The position numbers and the translations under genes are program-made. Positions 32,475 to 43,725 of a stretch of 64,000 nt of DNA are shown one piece after another; position 1 is the first letter of the stretch; every line of letters begins with the position of its first letter. The notes under the pieces were generated by a model that had not been told where the DNA came from, searched no databases, and worked only from the letters and a program-made list of their open reading frames with translations. This DNA comes from an uncultured Pelagibacteraceae bacterium (lineage in GTDB: Bacteria > Pseudomonadota > Alphaproteobacteria > Pelagibacterales > Pelagibacteraceae), in the NCBI GenBank assembly GCA_902612345.1, contig CACMDE010000004.1, positions 17,524 through 81,523 on the forward strand, written 5' to 3'.

Positions 32475-34026
32475 AGACGACCTGTCTAAAATCTTGATCA
32501 TAGATTTTGGTTCACAATTTACACAACTTATTGCTAGAAGAGTAAGGGAATTTGGTATTTATTCTGAAATCATTAGTCATAAAAAAATAAGTTCAAAACT
32601 AGATAAAAATCGTATAAGTGGAATAATTTTATCTGGAGGTCCTTTAAACGTTTACCAATCGAAAAAAGTAAAATTTAACAAAGCAATATTTAAATGGAAC
32701 AAGCCAATCCTTGGAATTTGTTTCGGACATCAAGTAATTTCAAAAGAACTTGGAGGGAAAGTCAAACAAGCTAAATATAGAGAGTTTGGTTTAGCAAAGC
32801 TAAAAAGATTAAATAAAAGCAAGCTGGTAAATAATTTTTTTAACAAAAGTGGAATAAATAATGTCTGGATGAGTCATGCTGATGAAGTTACAAAATTAGC
32901 AAAAGGATTTAGAGTTATTGCAGAAACAAACACATCGAAGTTTTCAATAATAGAAAATAAGTTAAAAAATTTTTATGGAATTCAATTTCATCCAGAGGTA
33001 TCGCATACAGAAAAGGGGAAAGTCATAATCAAAAATTTTATTTTTTCTATTTGTAAAATGAAAAGAAATTGGACATCAAAAAATCAAAAACATATATTAA
33101 TTAAAGAAGTAAAACAAAAGATAGGAAAATCAAAAGTTATTTGCGCTTTATCTGGAGGGGTTGATAGTAGCGTAGTTGCTAAGTTAATTCATAACGCTAT
33201 AGGCAAGCAACTTACGTGTATTTTTGTAAATACAGGTTTATTAAGAAAAAATGAAGAATTAGAAGTTGTAAAAACATTTAAGAAGAAATTTAAAATTAAT
33301 TTAATTTATGTTGATGCTAAAAAATTATTTTTAAATAAACTAAAAAATATTAAAGATCCTGAAAAAAAAAGGAAGATCATTGGAAATTTATTTATTAAGA
33401 TTTTTGAAAAATATGCGAAAAAAATTAAAAATGTTAACTTTTTAGCTCAAGGAACTCTTTACCCAGATTTAATTGAAAGTAAATCAGTAACGGGAAGTCA
33501 AACATCTAAAATTAAATCCCATCATAATGTTGGTGGATTGCCAAAAAAAATGAAACTAAAATTGGTTGAACCTTTGAAACTCTTATTTAAAGACGAAGTG
33601 AGAAAATTAGGTTTAGAGCTTAAACTGTCAAAAGAAATTGTATTAAGGCATCCTTTTCCTGGTCCAGGCTTAGCGATAAGAATGCCAGGTGAGATTACAG
33701 AAAATAAAATTAATATTTTGAAGGAAGCGGATAGTATTTTCATAAATTCTTTGAGAGAGTACAAATTATATAACAAGATATGGCAAGCTTATGCAGCGAT
33801 TCTCCCAGTTAAAACAGTTGGTGTGATGGGTGATAATCGAACCTATGAATTTATGTGCTTACTAAGAGCTATAACATCAGAAGATGGTATGACAGCTGAC
33901 TTTTTTAATTTTTCAAAAGATTTTATGCAGCTTGTTTCAAATAAAATAATTAATAATATAAAAGGTATTAATAGAGTGGTCTACGATATAACTTCTAAAC
34001 CACCAAGTACAATAGAATTAGAATAA
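32464..34026 (+). CDS. guaA: GMP synthase (glutamine-hydrolysing)
   Basis: [55 protein letters not shown] at 32464 preferred to 32452. Confidence 0.98.
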   Translation: MNLKDDLSKILIIDFGSQFTQLIARRVREFGIYSEIISHKKISSKLDKNRISGIILSGGPLNVYQSKKVKFNKAIFKWNKPILGICFGHQVISKELGGKVKQAKYREFGLAKLKRLNKSKLVNNFFNKSGINNVWMSHADEVTKLAKGFRVIAETNTSKFSIIENKLKNFYGIQFHPEVSHTEKGKVIIKNFIFSICKMKRNWTSKNQKHILIKEVKQKIGKSKVICALSGGVDSSVVAKLIHNAIGKQLTCIFVNTGLLRKNEELEVVKTFKKKFKINLIYVDAKKLFLNKLKNIKDPEKKRKIIGNLFIKIFEKYAKKIKNVNFLAQGTLYPDLIESKSVTGSQTSKIKSHHNVGGLPKKMKLKLVEPLKLLFKDEVRKLGLELKLSKEIVLRHPFPGPGLAIRMPGEITENKINILKEADSIFINSLREYKLYNKIWQAYAAILPVKTVGVMGDNRTYEFMCLLRAITSEDGMTADFFNFSKDFMQLVSNKIINNIKGINRVVYDITSKPPSTIELE

Positions 34027-34802
34027 TGAAAAATAAAATAAAAAAAATAATTGAAAAAAAAAGTAAATCTAAAATAGTATGCTTAACAGCTTATTCAAAA
34101 AATATTGCTCAAATATTAGATAATCATGCAGATATTGTTTTAGTGGGAGACTCACTTGGATCAGTTCTTTATAATTATGATACTACTAGAAAAGTAAATT
34201 TAAAAATGATGATTGAGCATACAAAAAGTGTAAGAATGGGTATCAAAAAAAGTCTTTTAGTAATCGATCTTCCTTACAAAACTTATCGAAACAAATCAGA
34301 AGCTCTAAAAAATTCTAAAATAGCATTAAAAGAAACAAAATGTGATGCTGTAAAGATTGAGGGAGGAGCTAGAGTCAAAGAAATAGTTCATCATTTAGTA
34401 AAAAATAAAATACCAGTATTAGGGCATATAGGCATTACTCCACAAACTGTTAAAGGAAAGTTCAAGTCAAAAGGTAGGAGTGAAATAGAAAAGAACAAAT
34501 TAATAAGGGATGCGCGTGCATTAGAGGATAGTGGCGCCTTCGGTATAGTTTTAGAATGTGTTTATAGTGATATATCAAAAAAAATTACAAATTTAATTAA
34601 TATCCCAACAATTGGAATAGGCGCTTCAGTAAATTGTGATGGTCAAGTTTTGGTAACTGATGATATTTTGGGATTAACTAACGCCAAAATTAAGTTTGTA
34701 AAAAAATATACAAATATTAAAAAGGTAATTAAATCTGCTGTATTGAAGTTTAAAAAGGAAGTAAAATCAAGCAAGTATCCAACAAAAAGATATTCATATT
34801 AG
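34026..34802 (+). CDS. panB: 3-methyl-2-oxobutanoate hydroxymethyltransferase
   Basis: CLTAYSKNIAQILD, VGDSLGSVLYNYDTT, VKIEGGA, GHIGITPQT. Confidence 0.97.
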   Translation: MKNKIKKIIEKKSKSKIVCLTAYSKNIAQILDNHADIVLVGDSLGSVLYNYDTTRKVNLKMMIEHTKSVRMGIKKSLLVIDLPYKTYRNKSEALKNSKIALKETKCDAVKIEGGARVKEIVHHLVKNKIPVLGHIGITPQTVKGKFKSKGRSEIEKNKLIRDARALEDSGAFGIVLECVYSDISKKITNLINIPTIGIGASVNCDGQVLVTDDILGLTNAKIKFVKKYTNIKKVIKSAVLKFKKEVKSSKYPTKRYSY

Positions 34803-35410
34803 AAGTATTTTAAAAATTGCTCATTTATTTTCAATATCTCTAGATCTGCAAGTCCACCTATTACTAACTGCAAAGCTACAATTAAAATAAAACCAAGACC
34901 CACATATGCGATCCATAAATGTTTTTGAATATAATTTGCTAAATATGTAGCTAGAGCACCTGTTAATATTACAGATAATACAAGACCAAATATCATGTAT
35001 TCAAAATTACCTTTAGACGCTCCAACTACCCCAATTACGTTATCAAAGCTAATCGTAATATCAGCAAATAAAACTTTATATACACTTTGAATGTAAGAAG
35101 GCTCATTAGATTTTTTAGTTGGAGACTTAATTTTTTTTATCTCAAATAAGTCTTTTCTTAAGTCGTTTACAATCCAAATTAAAAGTAATCCACCTAGAAT
35201 TTTAATAAAATAAAATTTAAATAAATAAGTAGCAAATAAAGCAAACAAAATTTTAAAGATTAATGCTCCACCAACTCCCCACAAAATTATTTGTCTTCTA
35301 TTTTTGGGAACAAAATTTGCGGCAATTAATCCAATTATGATTGCATTATCAGCAGCTAAAATTATATCTATAAATATAATTTGTGTAATTATAACAAGTT
35401 CTTCAACCAA
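34799..35410 (-). CDS. TerC family integral membrane protein
   Basis: IDIILAADNAIIIGLIAA and DITISFDNVIGVVGAS duplicated TerC motifs. Confidence 0.92.
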   Translation of the reverse strand: MVEELVIITQIIFIDIILAADNAIIIGLIAANFVPKNRRQIILWGVGGALIFKILFALFATYLFKFYFIKILGGLLLIWIVNDLRKDLFEIKKIKSPTKKSNEPSYIQSVYKVLFADITISFDNVIGVVGASKGNFEYMIFGLVLSVILTGALATYLANYIQKHLWIAYVGLGFILIVALQLVIGGLADLEILKINEQFLKYF

Positions 35411-35419
35411 AGTTCTTTA

Positions 35420-35905
35420 TTAATACTTAGATTTTTTCTTTCCTTCAATAATTTCTTTGAGTTCTTCAAATTCTTTACAATTACAATTTTTCAGTATATT
35501 CAGACGTTTTTTGGCTAGTTCCATTCTTCCCGTTGCAACATATAATTCTCCCAAGTATTCATTAATTCCAATATGATTGGGTTCTATTGCAAGACCTTCT
35601 AAATAATATTTTTCTCCAGTTTCAAAATCACCAAGTTTCCTTGTAGTAAAACCTAAATAATTTAAAGTGTCTGCTTTGTTAGGAATTTCTGCATTTGATG
35701 CAATTAAAAGTTTTTGCGCCTTTTGATATCTTTTTTGAGCTTTATCAGTTTTACCTTTTTCCTCATATTTTTTTGCTTGCTTTACATATTTAATAGCTTT
35801 TTCATAATCAGTTTTCGTAGTACTGCTGTCACTACTAGAACCAGCTGAAAAAGAAGGTTGAATAAATGTTAAAACGAGCAAACTTGCTATTAATAAATTT
35901 TTCAT
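35420..35905 (-). CDS. Secreted TPR-domain protein
   Basis: Signal peptide; NYLGFTTRKLGDFETGEKYYLEGLAIEPNHIGINEYLGELYVATG. Confidence 0.8.
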   Translation of the reverse strand: MKNLLIASLLVLTFIQPSFSAGSSSDSSTTKTDYEKAIKYVKQAKKYEEKGKTDKAQKRYQKAQKLLIASNAEIPNKADTLNYLGFTTRKLGDFETGEKYYLEGLAIEPNHIGINEYLGELYVATGRMELAKKRLNILKNCNCKEFEELKEIIEGKKKSKY

Positions 35906-36681
35906 AATTGTTTAAATTTCTCCATCTTGTTTAATGGTTTAAGTATTAATCCATTTTTAACTAAATTATCTTTAATAGACTTTGCAGTCTCTAATGAACT
36001 AATATTGTCTCCATGTATACATATAGAGTCTATTTCACAAGGTATCTGCTTCCCGGAGAGACAATTTATCGCTTGGTTTTTAACCATACTTAAAACATGC
36101 TTTTTGGCTTGCTCTGGGTCTGTAATTAAGGCATTTGGGTTAGATCTTGATACAAGATTCCCATTGTCCTCGTAATTTCTATCTGCAAATATTTCACAAG
36201 CTATTTTCATATTTAGTTTTTTTGCAGCTGTTTCCATTTTAGACCCAGTCGGGACAAGATAAATTATATTTTTACCAATTTCATTTACCGCTTTAGCCAA
36301 AACTAAAGCTAACTCCAAGTCCTCACAGGCCATATTATTTAATGCACCATGAGGTTTAATATGCGTCACGTTTTCATTATGTTTAAATGCAATTCTTTGA
36401 AGTATTTCATATTGATCAATTATTAATTTTCTTATTTCAGAAGAAGATAAATTCATTCTTTTTCTGCCAAAGTTTTCTGGATCATTAAATGATGGATGTG
36501 CACCAATACTAACATTATTTTCTTTTGATATTTTTACAACCTGATCCATAGTTTCCTCATCACCAGCATGATACCCGCAAGCTACACTAGCAGAATTGAC
36601 AATACCTAAAAGAAAGGGATCATTTTCGTTATTATGGAGCTTCGATTTTTCTCCTAAATCACAGTTGATATTAATTTCCAT
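35902..36681 (-). CDS. pxpA: 5-oxoprolinase subunit A (LamB/YcsF)
   Basis: INCDLGEKS, VNSASVACGYHAGDEETM, HIKPHGALNNM. Confidence 0.96.
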   Translation of the reverse strand: MEININCDLGEKSKLHNNENDPFLLGIVNSASVACGYHAGDEETMDQVVKISKENNVSIGAHPSFNDPENFGRKRMNLSSSEIRKLIIDQYEILQRIAFKHNENVTHIKPHGALNNMACEDLELALVLAKAVNEIGKNIIYLVPTGSKMETAAKKLNMKIACEIFADRNYEDNGNLVSRSNPNALITDPEQAKKHVLSMVKNQAINCLSGKQIPCEIDSICIHGDNISSLETAKSIKDNLVKNGLILKPLNKMEKFKQL

Positions 36682-36709
36682 AGCTTTTAAAAATTCATTA
36701 TAACATAGG

Positions 36710-37384
36710 ATGATTAAAAATATATTAAATCTTGGGGATGCGTCGGTTTATTGTGACTTTGGCAAAGATGTTAATAAAGAAATAAATAATAATGTAATAA
36801 ACTACTTTAATAATTTAAAGGATAAAAATATTGAAGGAATTACAAATATTACACCATCATATAATAAGTTGATTATATCTTTTGATTTAGATGTTACAAA
36901 TTTTTTTAAAGTAAAGAAAATAATCGAAAATTTAGAAATCAAAAAGGAAAATGAAAACAAAAAAAAATTAATTGAAATACCAATATGTAGTGAAAAAAAA
37001 TTTACACTAGATCATAATAGGTTAGAAAAAGCTCTTAAAATTAAATTTGACAAAATATTAGAAATTTTTTTTAGTAAAAAATATTTTTGTTATATGACTG
37101 GTTTTATTGCGGGCATGCCTTTTTTAGGAGATATAAGTGATAAACTTAGGGCAAAAAGACTAGAGACACCTAGGGTAAAAGTTCCGAAAGGATCTATAGG
37201 ATTAACAGAACAGTTTTGCAATATTTATACCTATGAAAGTCCAGGTGGATGGAATATTATAGGCAATACTCCTTTAGAAATTTTCAATAAAAATAATCAA
37301 AAAAATCCTGCTTTAATTAATCCAGGAGATACAGTTAAATTTAAACAAATAACACAAGATGAATATGATAAAATCAAAAAATAG
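36710..37384 (+). CDS. pxpB: 5-oxoprolinase subunit B (KipI-like)
   Basis: CYMTGFIAGMPFLGDI, RLETPRVKVPKGSIGL, ESPGGWNIIGNTPL. Confidence 0.95.
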   Translation: MIKNILNLGDASVYCDFGKDVNKEINNNVINYFNNLKDKNIEGITNITPSYNKLIISFDLDVTNFFKVKKIIENLEIKKENENKKKLIEIPICSEKKFTLDHNRLEKALKIKFDKILEIFFSKKYFCYMTGFIAGMPFLGDISDKLRAKRLETPRVKVPKGSIGLTEQFCNIYTYESPGGWNIIGNTPLEIFNKNNQKNPALINPGDTVKFKQITQDEYDKIKK

Positions 37385-38321
37385 TTATTTCGAAATTGAG
37401 AGGGCGGGGATAAATACAACGTTTCAAGACTTAGGAAGACAAAATCTTAATCATATTGGCATTCCAGTAAGTGGAGCAATGGATAAAAGAAACTATATAC
37501 TTGCAAATGCTTTGTTAAAAAAGGATTTAAATTCACCTGTTATTGAATTTGCTTATCAAGGTCCATTATTAAAATATAAAGGTGAGGAAATATTTATTGT
37601 ACTTACAGGAAATGTTAAATTTCAAATTGTAAGAGAAAATAAAAAAAAAATAATTGGTGAACCATACCATGTATATCTTATCCAAAATAATGATCAAATT
37701 GATATACAATCTACAAACAAATCAGTTTATGGTTATATTTCAATCAGCGAAGATTTTATTCTGGATAAAACCTGGGGCAGTTATTCAATAAATACAAAAG
37801 CAAAAATTGGTTCAAATAACGGGGAAAAATTATCTAATAATCAAAAAATTGATATCGATCATAAAAAAAAAAAATTAACAATAACTAATTTAAATTATGT
37901 AAATTCTAAAATTCAGTATATAAGAGTTTTAAAATCAATAAACTTTGATTTTTTTTCTGAAAAATCAAAAAATATTTTTTTTAATAAAGAGTTCAAGGTT
38001 ACAAAGTTATCTGACAGGATGGGCATGAGATTAGAAGGTCAAGTTTTAGAAAATGTTTTTAACTCAAATATTAAATCTGAAGGTCTAGTAAAAGGAGTAA
38101 TCCAAGTTCCAAGCGATGGTAATCCAATAATTATGCTCTCTGATCACGGTACAATAGGTGGTTATCCAAAAATTGCAAATGTGATTAGTGCAGATTTTGA
38201 TAAACTTGTTCAAATGATACCAGGTTCAGTTATAAAATTTAAACAAGTAAGTTTAGATGAAGCGGAGAAATTATTTAAATTATATAAACTTGAAACTGAT
38301 AATTTAATTAATCAGATTTAA
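37359..38321 (+). CDS. pxpC: 5-oxoprolinase subunit C (KipA-like)
   Basis: IERAGINTTFQDLGR, IPVSGAMDKRNY, SDRMGMRLEG, SDHGTIGGYPKIA. Confidence 0.95.
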   Translation: MNMIKSKNSYFEIERAGINTTFQDLGRQNLNHIGIPVSGAMDKRNYILANALLKKDLNSPVIEFAYQGPLLKYKGEEIFIVLTGNVKFQIVRENKKKIIGEPYHVYLIQNNDQIDIQSTNKSVYGYISISEDFILDKTWGSYSINTKAKIGSNNGEKLSNNQKIDIDHKKKKLTITNLNYVNSKIQYIRVLKSINFDFFSEKSKNIFFNKEFKVTKLSDRMGMRLEGQVLENVFNSNIKSEGLVKGVIQVPSDGNPIIMLSDHGTIGGYPKIANVISADFDKLVQMIPGSVIKFKQVSLDEAEKLFKLYKLETDNLINQI

Positions 38322-39193
38322 TGAATATATTATTTAAGGTTCCTGGATCTATTCTAGTTTTTTTAGGAGCAATCACCTTAAGTTTTGGTGGATTGATCGT
38401 AAAATCATTTGAAGGTGCAAATCTATGGCAAATCTTATTCTGGAGATCTGTATTTTTTTGTCTTGTTATTATTATTTTTTTATTAATCACATATAAAAGA
38501 CAGTTTTTTAAAGCTTTTATAAATTCTGGACTTCCAGGAGTTATAGGTGGAATTATTTTAGGTTGTGGTTTTTTTAGTTATGTATTTGCCATGTACAACA
38601 CAACTGTTGCGAATGCTAATTTTATAATTCAAACTCAAACTTTATTTCTTGCTATCTTTGGATATCTTTTTCTTAAAGAAACTATTTCTAAAATTACTTT
38701 AGTTTCAATAATATTAGCTATTTCTGGTATTACACTTATGTTGGGAGATTCTTTGACCTCAGGACAAATGATCGGAAATGTTATTGCATTTATAATGCCA
38801 ATCTCTTTTGCTGTACTTATTATTATTGTTAGAAAATACCCTAGTGTAGACATGATACCTCTACAACTGATTGCTGGTGTTGTTGCAATGATTATAGGAT
38901 ATGTAGTAGCTGGAAGAGTAGATATCTCTTTGTATGATATATTTTTAGGTTTTTTAGCAGGTTTTTTTCAGGTAGGTTTTGGTTTTATTTTTATAACTAT
39001 TGGTGCAAAAACAACTCCCTCTGCTGTAGTTGGAATCATTATGATGTCAGAGGCAATTTTTGGACCCCTTTGGGCATGGATATTTATAAATGAACAGCCG
39101 CCACTAATTGTCCTTGTTGGAGGATCGATTGTATTATTTGCAGTTTTACTTCAATTTTTAAGTAAATTTATTTTAAAAAAAGAACCAAATTAA
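38321..39193 (+). CDS. EamA/DMT-family permease
   Basis: Ten hydrophobic segments, WQILFWRS, NANFIIQTQTLFLAIFGYLFLKE. Confidence 0.85.
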   Translation: MNILFKVPGSILVFLGAITLSFGGLIVKSFEGANLWQILFWRSVFFCLVIIIFLLITYKRQFFKAFINSGLPGVIGGIILGCGFFSYVFAMYNTTVANANFIIQTQTLFLAIFGYLFLKETISKITLVSIILAISGITLMLGDSLTSGQMIGNVIAFIMPISFAVLIIIVRKYPSVDMIPLQLIAGVVAMIIGYVVAGRVDISLYDIFLGFLAGFFQVGFGFIFITIGAKTTPSAVVGIIMMSEAIFGPLWAWIFINEQPPLIVLVGGSIVLFAVLLQFLSKFILKKEPN

Positions 39194-39216
39194 AGAATTT
39201 GTGATATAATAATATT

Positions 39217-39360
39217 GCGGAAGAGACTACTTCAATGTAGAGCCGAAGGAGCAACCACCCCGGAATCTCTCAGGCAAAAGGACCGCGCATATTAACTCTG
39301 GAAAAAGAACAGAAGTTCTTGCCGAAGGAGCAAAACTCTCAGGCCAATAGACAGAGGGGG
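39217..39360 (+). ncRNA. Tandem glycine riboswitch (aptamer 1 about 39217-39287, aptamer 2 about 39295-39357) upstream of gcvT
   Basis: Two copies of the conserved core: gccgaaggagcaa...tctcaggcaaaaggac and gccgaaggagcaaaactctcaggccaatagacagag. Confidence 0.97.
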
Positions 39361-39373
39361 TAAAAGAGTTAAT

Positions 39374-40411
39374 ATGATAAAAAAAACGTCTTTATATAAT
39401 CTTCACCAAAAAAATGGTGCAAAACTCGTAGAGTTTGCCGGTTATCATATGCCAATACAATATAAGGATGGAATTATTCAAGAGCACAAGTTTACTAGAT
39501 CAAATTGTGGAATTTTTGATGTTTCTCACATGGGCCAATTATTTATTAATGGTCAAGAAAATCTAACAAAAGATTTAGAAAATATTTTTCCAGTTGATCT
39601 AAAAAATTTAAATATTAATCAAAGCAAATACTCATTTTTAATGAATGACAGTGCGGGAATCCATGATGATTTGATAATTACAAAAATTAATGATGGGTAT
39701 TTAATAATTTTAAATGCAGCTTGTAAGTATGGGGATTTTAAAATTATTAAAGAAAAGTTAAAAGATAAGTATGATTTAAAACTAGATGATAACCTTTCAT
39801 TAATTGCTATCCAAGGACCAAAGGCAAAAATAATTTTAAATAAATGTATTTCAGGAATTGATAAATTAAAATTCATGCATGGTGGAAACTTTAAATTTAA
39901 AAATTATGAAGTATTTGTAACTAGATCAGGATATACAGGAGAAGATGGTTTTGAAGTTTCTATAGAAAATAAATTTGCAGAATTATTTGTAGAGGAATTA
40001 CTTAAATTAGGAACTAAATTAATCGGACTTGGTGCTAGAGACACTCTAAGACTTGAGGCGGGCCTATGTCTTTATGGAAATGATATTGACTTAGATACAA
40101 CCCCAATTGAAGCAAATCTTAAATGGGCAATTTCAAAAAATAGAATAAATACTAATTATCCAGGATCGAAAATTATTAAGGATCAGATTAAATCAGGGGT
40201 AAATAAAATTAGGGTAGGTATCAAGCCTGAAACTAGAATTATTGCTAGAGGAAATACAAAAATATTTAATCAGGATAATAAAGAGATAGGAAAAATTACA
40301 AGTGGCACTTTTGGTCCTAGTGTTGATCATTCAATAGCAATGGGCTATGTTGAAAATAATTATGCTAACTCAAATACAAAATTATTTTTAGAGGTGAGGG
40401 AAAAAAAATAG
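39374..40411 (+). CDS. gcvT: Glycine cleavage system T protein (aminomethyltransferase)
   Basis: GIFDVSHMGQL, TRSGYTGEDGFEV, LGARDTLRLEAGLCLYGND. Confidence 0.97.
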   Translation: MIKKTSLYNLHQKNGAKLVEFAGYHMPIQYKDGIIQEHKFTRSNCGIFDVSHMGQLFINGQENLTKDLENIFPVDLKNLNINQSKYSFLMNDSAGIHDDLIITKINDGYLIILNAACKYGDFKIIKEKLKDKYDLKLDDNLSLIAIQGPKAKIILNKCISGIDKLKFMHGGNFKFKNYEVFVTRSGYTGEDGFEVSIENKFAELFVEELLKLGTKLIGLGARDTLRLEAGLCLYGNDIDLDTTPIEANLKWAISKNRINTNYPGSKIIKDQIKSGVNKIRVGIKPETRIIARGNTKIFNQDNKEIGKITSGTFGPSVDHSIAMGYVENNYANSNTKLFLEVREKK

Positions 40412-40468
40412 CTGCAAATATTTGTAATTTACCATTTTACAAAAAAAACTATGTCAAAGGAGAAATAA

Positions 40469-40849
40469 ATGTCTGAGGTAAAATATTCAAAGGAACACGA
40501 ATGGTTAAAGCTTGATGGAGATGTAGCTACCATTGGAATAACAAAACATGCAACAGAAATGTTAGGAGATATTGTATTTGCTGAATTACCAGAAAAAGGT
40601 ACAAATGTAGAAAAAGATGGCACAGCAGGCGTTGTAGAATCAACTAAAGCAGCGAGCGATGTTTATACTCCAGTAAGTGGAGAAGTGATTGATACAAATC
40701 AAGCCATAGTAGATGATCCATCTAAAATTAATCAAGATCCAGAAAACTCAGCATGGTTTTTTAAACTTAAAATAAAAGACCCCTCAGAAATTGAAACATT
40801 AATGAATAAAGACGATTACGATAATTTTGCAAAGGAGACATCAGCATAA
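40469..40849 (+). CDS. gcvH: Glycine cleavage system H protein
   Basis: [41 protein letters not shown] (lipoyl Lys). Confidence 0.98.
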   Translation: MSEVKYSKEHEWLKLDGDVATIGITKHATEMLGDIVFAELPEKGTNVEKDGTAGVVESTKAASDVYTPVSGEVIDTNQAIVDDPSKINQDPENSAWFFKLKIKDPSEIETLMNKDDYDNFAKETSA

Positions 40850-43719
40850 TGTTACCAAACTCAGAAAAAGATTTTATAAAAAGACACATTGGTCCTTCTA
40901 AAGAAGATCAATCGAAAATGTTAAAAGAATTAAATTATCAATCACTAGATGATTTAATTGATAACACTATTCCAGATAAAATAAAATTTAAAGGTGAATT
41001 AAATATAGGCGAATCTAATTCAGAATATGAAGCCTTAAGAAAACTAAGAGCAATATCAAAGAAAAATCAAGTATACTCAAATTTTATTGGCATGGGTTAT
41101 TATGGAACTTATACACCATATGTTATTTTAAGAAATATATTAGAAAATCCAGGTTGGTATACTTCATATACACCTTATCAGCCAGAGGTAGCTCAAGGAA
41201 GACTTGAAATGTTATTAAACTTTCAACAAATGATTGTTGATTTCACAGGAATGGATATTGCTAATGCTTCTTTGTTAGACGAAGGTACAGCAGCAGCTGA
41301 GGCCATGGGTCTTAGTCACAGATTAAATAAAAAAGATAGTAATTTAGTTTTTGTATCTAAAGATTGTCATCCCCAAACAATAAATGTAATTCAAACAAGA
41401 GCTGAACCAATGGGTTTAAAAGTTTTAGTTGGTAAAGAGGATGAAGTTTTAGACCAATTAAAAGAAGATTTAGTTTGTGGAATTTTACAATATCCTGGAA
41501 CATTAGGAGATATTAAAGATCCCAGTGAAGCAATTAGTAAAATTCATAAAAAAAATGGGAAGGCTGTATTAGCTTGTGATCTACTAACTTTAGCAAAATT
41601 AAAAACGCCAAGAGAACTTGGTGCAGATATAGCAGTTGGGAGTTCTCAAAGATTTGGAATTCCAATGGGATATGGAGGTCCACACGCAGCCTTTTTTGCA
41701 ACTAAAGACGAGTATAAAAGATCGATGCCTGGAAGGATTGTTGGGGTATCAGTTGATAGACATGGCAATAAGGCATATAGATTATCATTACAAACTAGAG
41801 AACAACACATCAGAAGAGATAAGGCGACAAGTAATATTTGTACTGCCCAAGCTCTATTAGCAATAGTGTCAGCTGCATATGCTATTTATCATGGTCCAGA
41901 TGGTATTAAAAATATTTCTGAAAGAGTCTCTCAATTAGCAAAAAGTTTTGCTGATAAAATAAAACAATCCGGATATGAACTTTATTCCAATTATTTTTTT
42001 GATACTGTTACAATTATTACAAAAGAAAAGACTGACCAAATTTATAAAAATGCTTTGAGACAAAAAGTTAATATACGAAAAGTGAATTCTGAAATGCTTG
42101 CTGTTTCGTTTGATGAGAGAAAAAATGTTTATAGAGTAAATCAATTATTAAAAATTTTTAATGCAGCAGAATCAATTAAAAAAGAGGACCCTTCAGTAAG
42201 TTTACCCAATTTACCAAAAAATTTATTAAGAACTTCAAAATATTTAGAACATCCAGTTTTCAACTTATATCATTCAGAAACTGAAATGCTTAGATATCTA
42301 AAAAGGTTGGAGGATAAGGATATAGCATTAAATAGAACTATGATAGCACTTGGTTCATGTACAATGAAGTTAAATGCTGCAGCTGAAATGATACCAATCT
42401 CTTGGAAGGAATTTGCTGAGCCTCATCCGTTTGTTCCAATTGAACAAATGGAAGGATTTAGAGATTTATTTACTGATCTAAAAAATTGGTTGAGATCTAT
42501 AACTGGTTTTTCAGGTGTTTCTTTACAACCTAATGCAGGTGCTCAAGGAGAATATGCCGGTTTAATGGTTATCAGAAAGTATCACGTAGATAGAGGTGAG
42601 GCTAATCGAAATATATGTTTAATTCCAAGTTCAGCACATGGCACTAATCCAGCAAGCGCACAAATGGTTGGAATGAAAGTAGTTGTTGTTAATTGTGATA
42701 AAGAGGGAAATGTTGATTTTGATGATTTAAAGAAAAAAGTAGAGCAACATTCAGAAAACCTTGGGGCACTAATGGTAACGTACCCATCTACCCATGGAGT
42801 ATTTGAAGAAAAAATAATTGATATTTGTGAGTTAGTTCATAAACATGGCGGCCAGGTCTACATGGATGGAGCAAATTTAAACGCTTTGGTCGGAGTTGCA
42901 AAGCCTGGAAATTTTGGTCCAGACGTTTGTCATATTAATCTGCATAAAACATTTTGCATTCCCCATGGTGGGGGAGGACCTGGAATGGGTCCTATTGCTT
43001 GTAAAAAACATCTACAAGTTTATCTGCCTAACCATCCAGTTATAAAAGATTGTGGACCGACAACTGGAATTGGAGCAGTGTCAGCAGCCCCTTGGGGTAG
43101 TTCAAGCATTCTATCAATCTCTTGGATGTATATTAAAATGATGGGATCAGCAGGATTAAAGCTTGCTACTCAAGTTGCAATATTAAACGCAAATTATATT
43201 GCTCATAGACTAAAAGATCACTTTCCAATTTTGTACAAGGGATCAAATGGCAATGTTGCTCACGAATGTATTATTGATATAAGAAATATTAAATCAGAAA
43301 CAGGTGTAACAGAAGAGGACATAGCAAAAAGATTAATAGATTTTGGATTTCATGCACCAACTATGTCATGGCCAGTAGCCGGTACAATGATGATAGAACC
43401 GACTGAAAGTGAAGGCTTATCTGAAATTGATAGATTTTGTGAAACTTTAATTAAGATTAAACAAGAAATTGAAAAAATTAAATCAGGTGAATTTGATAAA
43501 ATAGACAATCCAATTAAAAATGCTCCTCATACAGACGCTGAGCTTGCTTCAGATAATTGGGAACATAAATATACGAGACAAGAAGCGGCTTATCCATCAA
43601 AATTTTTAAGAGCTAATAAATTTTGGCCACCTGTTGCAAGAGTTGACAACGTATATGGTGATAAGAATATTTTTTGTACATGTCCAAGCATGGATGAATT
43701 CAAAGAAGATGCTGCATAA
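40849..43719 (+). CDS. gcvP: Glycine dehydrogenase (decarboxylating), P protein
   Basis: [46 protein letters not shown]-like [16 protein letters not shown]. Confidence 0.98.
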   Translation: [956 protein letters not shown]

Positions 43720-43725
43720 TTCTTA

